From positions 3,767,501 to 3,831,500 of the forward strand of contig NZ_VFQC01000001.1 in assembly GCF_006717075.1 (NCBI RefSeq): 64,000 bases of DNA, written 5' to 3'. This document shows positions 62,221-64,000 of this stretch, piece by piece (position 1 is the stretch's first letter; each line of letters opens with the position of its first letter). A program made the translations under genes and the position numbers. The notes under the pieces were generated by a model, which was not told where the DNA came from, did no database searches, and saw only the letters and a list, made by a program, of their open reading frames with translations. This DNA is from Haloactinospora alba. Its GTDB lineage: Bacteria; Actinomycetota; Actinomycetes; Streptosporangiales; Streptosporangiaceae.

Positions 62221-63546
62221 GTGAGTGCGCAGCGTACTGGCGATTTGACGATTGGTGTAATCGGGCCGCATGAGGTGGTCGAACGGGTCATGCTCATGGG
62301 GTCGGGGGCCACGGGGCCGCTCAATGCCAGACTGATCGCCGCCGCCTATCGAGACGAGCAAGAGGCAGCCGACAAGGTGACGCGCCTCGGGTCCGCGATC
62401 GACGTCTACCTGTTCGCGAGTCCCGTCCCCTACGAGTACGCGCGCAAGGCCGGCATGCTGACGATGCCCGCCACGTACGTACCGCTGGGGGGCGCCAGTC
62501 TGCACGAGGCTCTGCTCCGGGCGACTCTGGACGAGCGGTTCGACCCCACCCGGGCCAGCATCGACGTTCTGGGGCGCTCCGACGTCATCGAGGCCTACTC
62601 CGAGGTGGATCTTCCTGTCGACGGCATCCACGTGCACGAGGAGCTGACCAACACGGCCCAGCTGGCGTCGTTCCACGAGGGATTGTGGCGCCGCAACGCC
62701 ACCCGGATGGCGATCACCTGCGTGCGCGGGGTCGCGGAGCGGCTGGAGACCCTCGGGGTTCCGGTGGTGCGGCTGCGCCCCACGAACGCGGGAGTGCGCA
62801 GTGCGCTGCAGACGGCGGGCCTGCTCGGTGCCCATCACCGCCTGGAGGAGGCGCAGCTCGGTGTTGTGGTCGTGGACGTCCCCACGTTGCGCGACTCCGG
62901 GCGCAGGTCCACCCCCCGCTACTGGCGGGACGAGCTGCGGCTGTCCCTCAACCGGCTCCTGCTGCAGGAGGCCCACCGGATCAACGCGACCGCGCACTCC
63001 GTGGACGACCACACGTTCATGGTCACGGCGACCCGCGGCTCGCTGGTGTCGGCGACCGAGGGGTTCCGTCAGCCGCCGTTCGTGGAGCGGATCAAGGCCG
63101 AGCTCGGCATCGCGATCGAGGTCGGGGTCGGCATGGGGCGCACCACCCAGGACGCTGAGACCCACGCGCGCGCGGCACTGAGCCGCGCCCAGGCCAGCCG
63201 GCAGAGTTTCGCCGTCGACCGGGAGGGCCGCCCGCTGGTTCCGGCGCAGCGCGCTCCGCAGCGGAGTTCGTCCATCACGGAGCAGGTGCGCACCAAGGGT
63301 CGGGAGACCCTGTTGAAACTCTCGGAGAAGATCGCAGAGGAGGATGGCCCGCTGGTGGTGGACGCGGAGAACGCCGGCCGGATGCTCGGCGTCACCCCGC
63401 GTACCGCGCGGCGGTTGCTGCGCTCCCTCGTTGACGAGGGACTGGCGTGGCCGCTCCCCCCGAACCGGACGCTGCAACCGGGTCGGCCGCGCCAGCTGTA
63501 CCGGCTGATCCTGGAGAAGATCGACAAGGACCGCGCCGGCCGGTAA
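62221..63546 (+). CDS. Two-domain regulator: nucleotide-cyclase-like fold plus winged HTH
   Basis: This 441-aa protein begins with a Rossmann-like domain (T-I-G-V-I-G-P-H-E-V-V, about 1-140). A middle domain has I-A-I-E-V-G-V-G-M-G-R-T-T-Q-D-A-E-T-H-A-R-A-A-L, reminiscent of GTP-cyclohydrolase-III/GGDEF-type folds. A C-terminal helix-turn-helix (N-A-G-R-M-L-G-V-T-P-R-T-A-R-R-L-L-R-S-L) ends it. It starts at GTG 62221. It is probably a transcription regulator sensing a nucleotide-like ligand; this is inference from fold patterns. The neighbouring MurA-family gene may be a target. Confidence 0.65.
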   Translation: MSAQRTGDLTIGVIGPHEVVERVMLMGSGATGPLNARLIAAAYRDEQEAADKVTRLGSAIDVYLFASPVPYEYARKAGMLTMPATYVPLGGASLHEALLRATLDERFDPTRASIDVLGRSDVIEAYSEVDLPVDGIHVHEELTNTAQLASFHEGLWRRNATRMAITCVRGVAERLETLGVPVVRLRPTNAGVRSALQTAGLLGAHHRLEEAQLGVVVVDVPTLRDSGRRSTPRYWRDELRLSLNRLLLQEAHRINATAHSVDDHTFMVTATRGSLVSATEGFRQPPFVERIKAELGIAIEVGVGMGRTTQDAETHARAALSRAQASRQSFAVDREGRPLVPAQRAPQRSSSITEQVRTKGRETLLKLSEKIAEEDGPLVVDAENAGRMLGVTPRTARRLLRSLVDEGLAWPLPPNRTLQPGRPRQLYRLILEKIDKDRAGR

Positions 63547-63570
63547 CTCACCGTCCCGCGTTCGTCACCC

Positions 63571-63611
63571 CCGGCCGTGGCGCCCCTGGCGGACAGGGGT
63601 ACCACGGCCGG
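63571..63611 (+). terminator. Stem-loop terminator after the regulator gene
   Basis: CCGGCCGTGG (63571-63580) and CCACGGCCGG (63602-63611) pair perfectly, and CCCCTG/CAGGGG pairs inside; TTCTGTTTC follows. It lies 24 bases after the stop. Confidence 0.85.
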
Positions 63612-63682
63612 TTCTGTTTCCCGGGGCAACCCGCCGGCCCATGTGGCTCCGGACGCCGGGCCGGGAGTCCTCATGTCACCCG

Positions 63683-63730
63683 CGGCCGCGGGGAAGACGG
63701 CCGCGGGGAAGACGGTCGCGGCGAAGACAT
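63683..63730. repeat. Short tandem repeat, 15-bp unit
   Basis: About three copies of a GCCGCGGGGAAGACG-like unit stand in tandem, the last one with two changes. The region 63612-63917 has no supported gene and holds the promoter of the final gene. Confidence 0.6.
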
Positions 63731-63917
63731 TCGTCACCTTCGCATGACAACCACCACGGTGTCCGAAACGTCGCACAAAGTACGTTAAAAGTTTCCCCTG
63801 GTCCCGGGGCCCCCACCCGTGTGGCTGATTGCCCGCCACCTCATGCCCCGGGGAACCTGGAACTATTCCCGCATCCCACACTCCACCACCCATTCTTCTT
63901 TTATGGAGAAACCTGAG

Positions 63918-64000
63918 ATGAACACGTTCAGTCTGGACGATGTCCGACAACAGACATATAAGCGACGAGACTCGTGGTGGACGGTTTTCCTGGTCGACCC
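63918..64000 (+). CDS. Probable CDP-alcohol phosphatidyltransferase, N-terminal start only
   Basis: Twenty-seven codons are seen before the window ends. ATG 63918 follows GGAGAAACC. The reading M-N-T-F-S-L-D-D-V-R, then T-Y-K-R-R-D-S-W-W-T-V-F-L-V-D-P, resembles the start of an actinobacterial CDP-alcohol phosphatidyltransferase family. The catalytic motif lies beyond the window, so the call rests on a short match only. Confidence 0.45.
   Translation, partial: MNTFSLDDVRQQTYKRRDSWWTVFLVD

Overview
The window is high-GC DNA typical of a filamentous actinomycete. The gene families point the same way: DUF397/DUF5753 regulator pairs, DUF3151, a pSAM2-type integrative element, a dcd gene beside tRNA-Gly, and a Thermobifida-like polyester hydrolase. 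A member of the Nocardiopsaceae or a close relative is the best guess, but no rRNA or other decisive marker is present.

Layout. 1-3268: the end of a carbohydrate operon (DhaL-type kinase subunit, RpiB-family isomerase, 2-hydroxyacid dehydrogenase, FGGY kinase), probably for a tetrose or other short polyol. 3348-12679: a complete actinomycete integrative and conjugative element (AICE) in tRNA-Gly(CCC). It has 43-bp att repeats, tyrosine integrase, excisionase, RepSA-type rolling-circle initiator, TraB/FtsK translocase, a Pra-like activator, and a regulatory cargo (XRE-DUF5753, an RsbW-like ATPase, an HTH protein with an unknown sensor-like domain, and a PP2C phosphatase). A CCCCTAGAC-like motif recurs in three of its promoter regions. 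12824-30145: core and peripheral chromosome, with dcd, a rhomboid protease, an IS200/IS605 element with intact TnpA and TnpB, a large LuxR-family ATPase regulator, a secreted cutinase/PET-hydrolase homologue, nadE, small enzymes, a PutP-type symporter, and ribonucleotide reductase genes nrdAB. NrdB carries the class Ic signature: Phe at the radical-Tyr position and Glu as first metal ligand. nrdAB lie behind a cobalamin riboswitch and likely NrdR boxes.

30590-30982: a short CRISPR array with no cas genes in the window. 31659-41759: a class I lanthipeptide cluster of the FxLD type. It encodes a 47-aa precursor, a PIMT-like methyltransferase, a full-length LanB, LanC, an extra stand-alone SpaB-C/thiopeptide-type protein, an APH-like kinase, a LanD-like flavoprotein and an XRE regulator, with a decayed dioxygenase gene between regulator and methyltransferase. 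No transporter or protease is seen. 42023-44132: a DUF397/XRE pair and a three-gene module with a BldC-like HTH protein.

44364-63546: mostly housekeeping. There is a HAD phosphatase, a helical-repeat protein, a NYN-domain protein with a long Pro/Gln-rich linker, an ECF sigma factor fused to an anti-sigma zinc finger, a membrane segment and a Pro/Glu/Gly tail, and a degenerate GGDEF-like protein. Then follow cutA, pyrE, class II aldolase fbaA, DUF3151 and four purine genes (purA, purD, purB, purC), a MurA-family enolpyruvyl transferase, and a two-domain regulator. The window ends inside the start of a probable CDP-alcohol phosphatidyltransferase gene.
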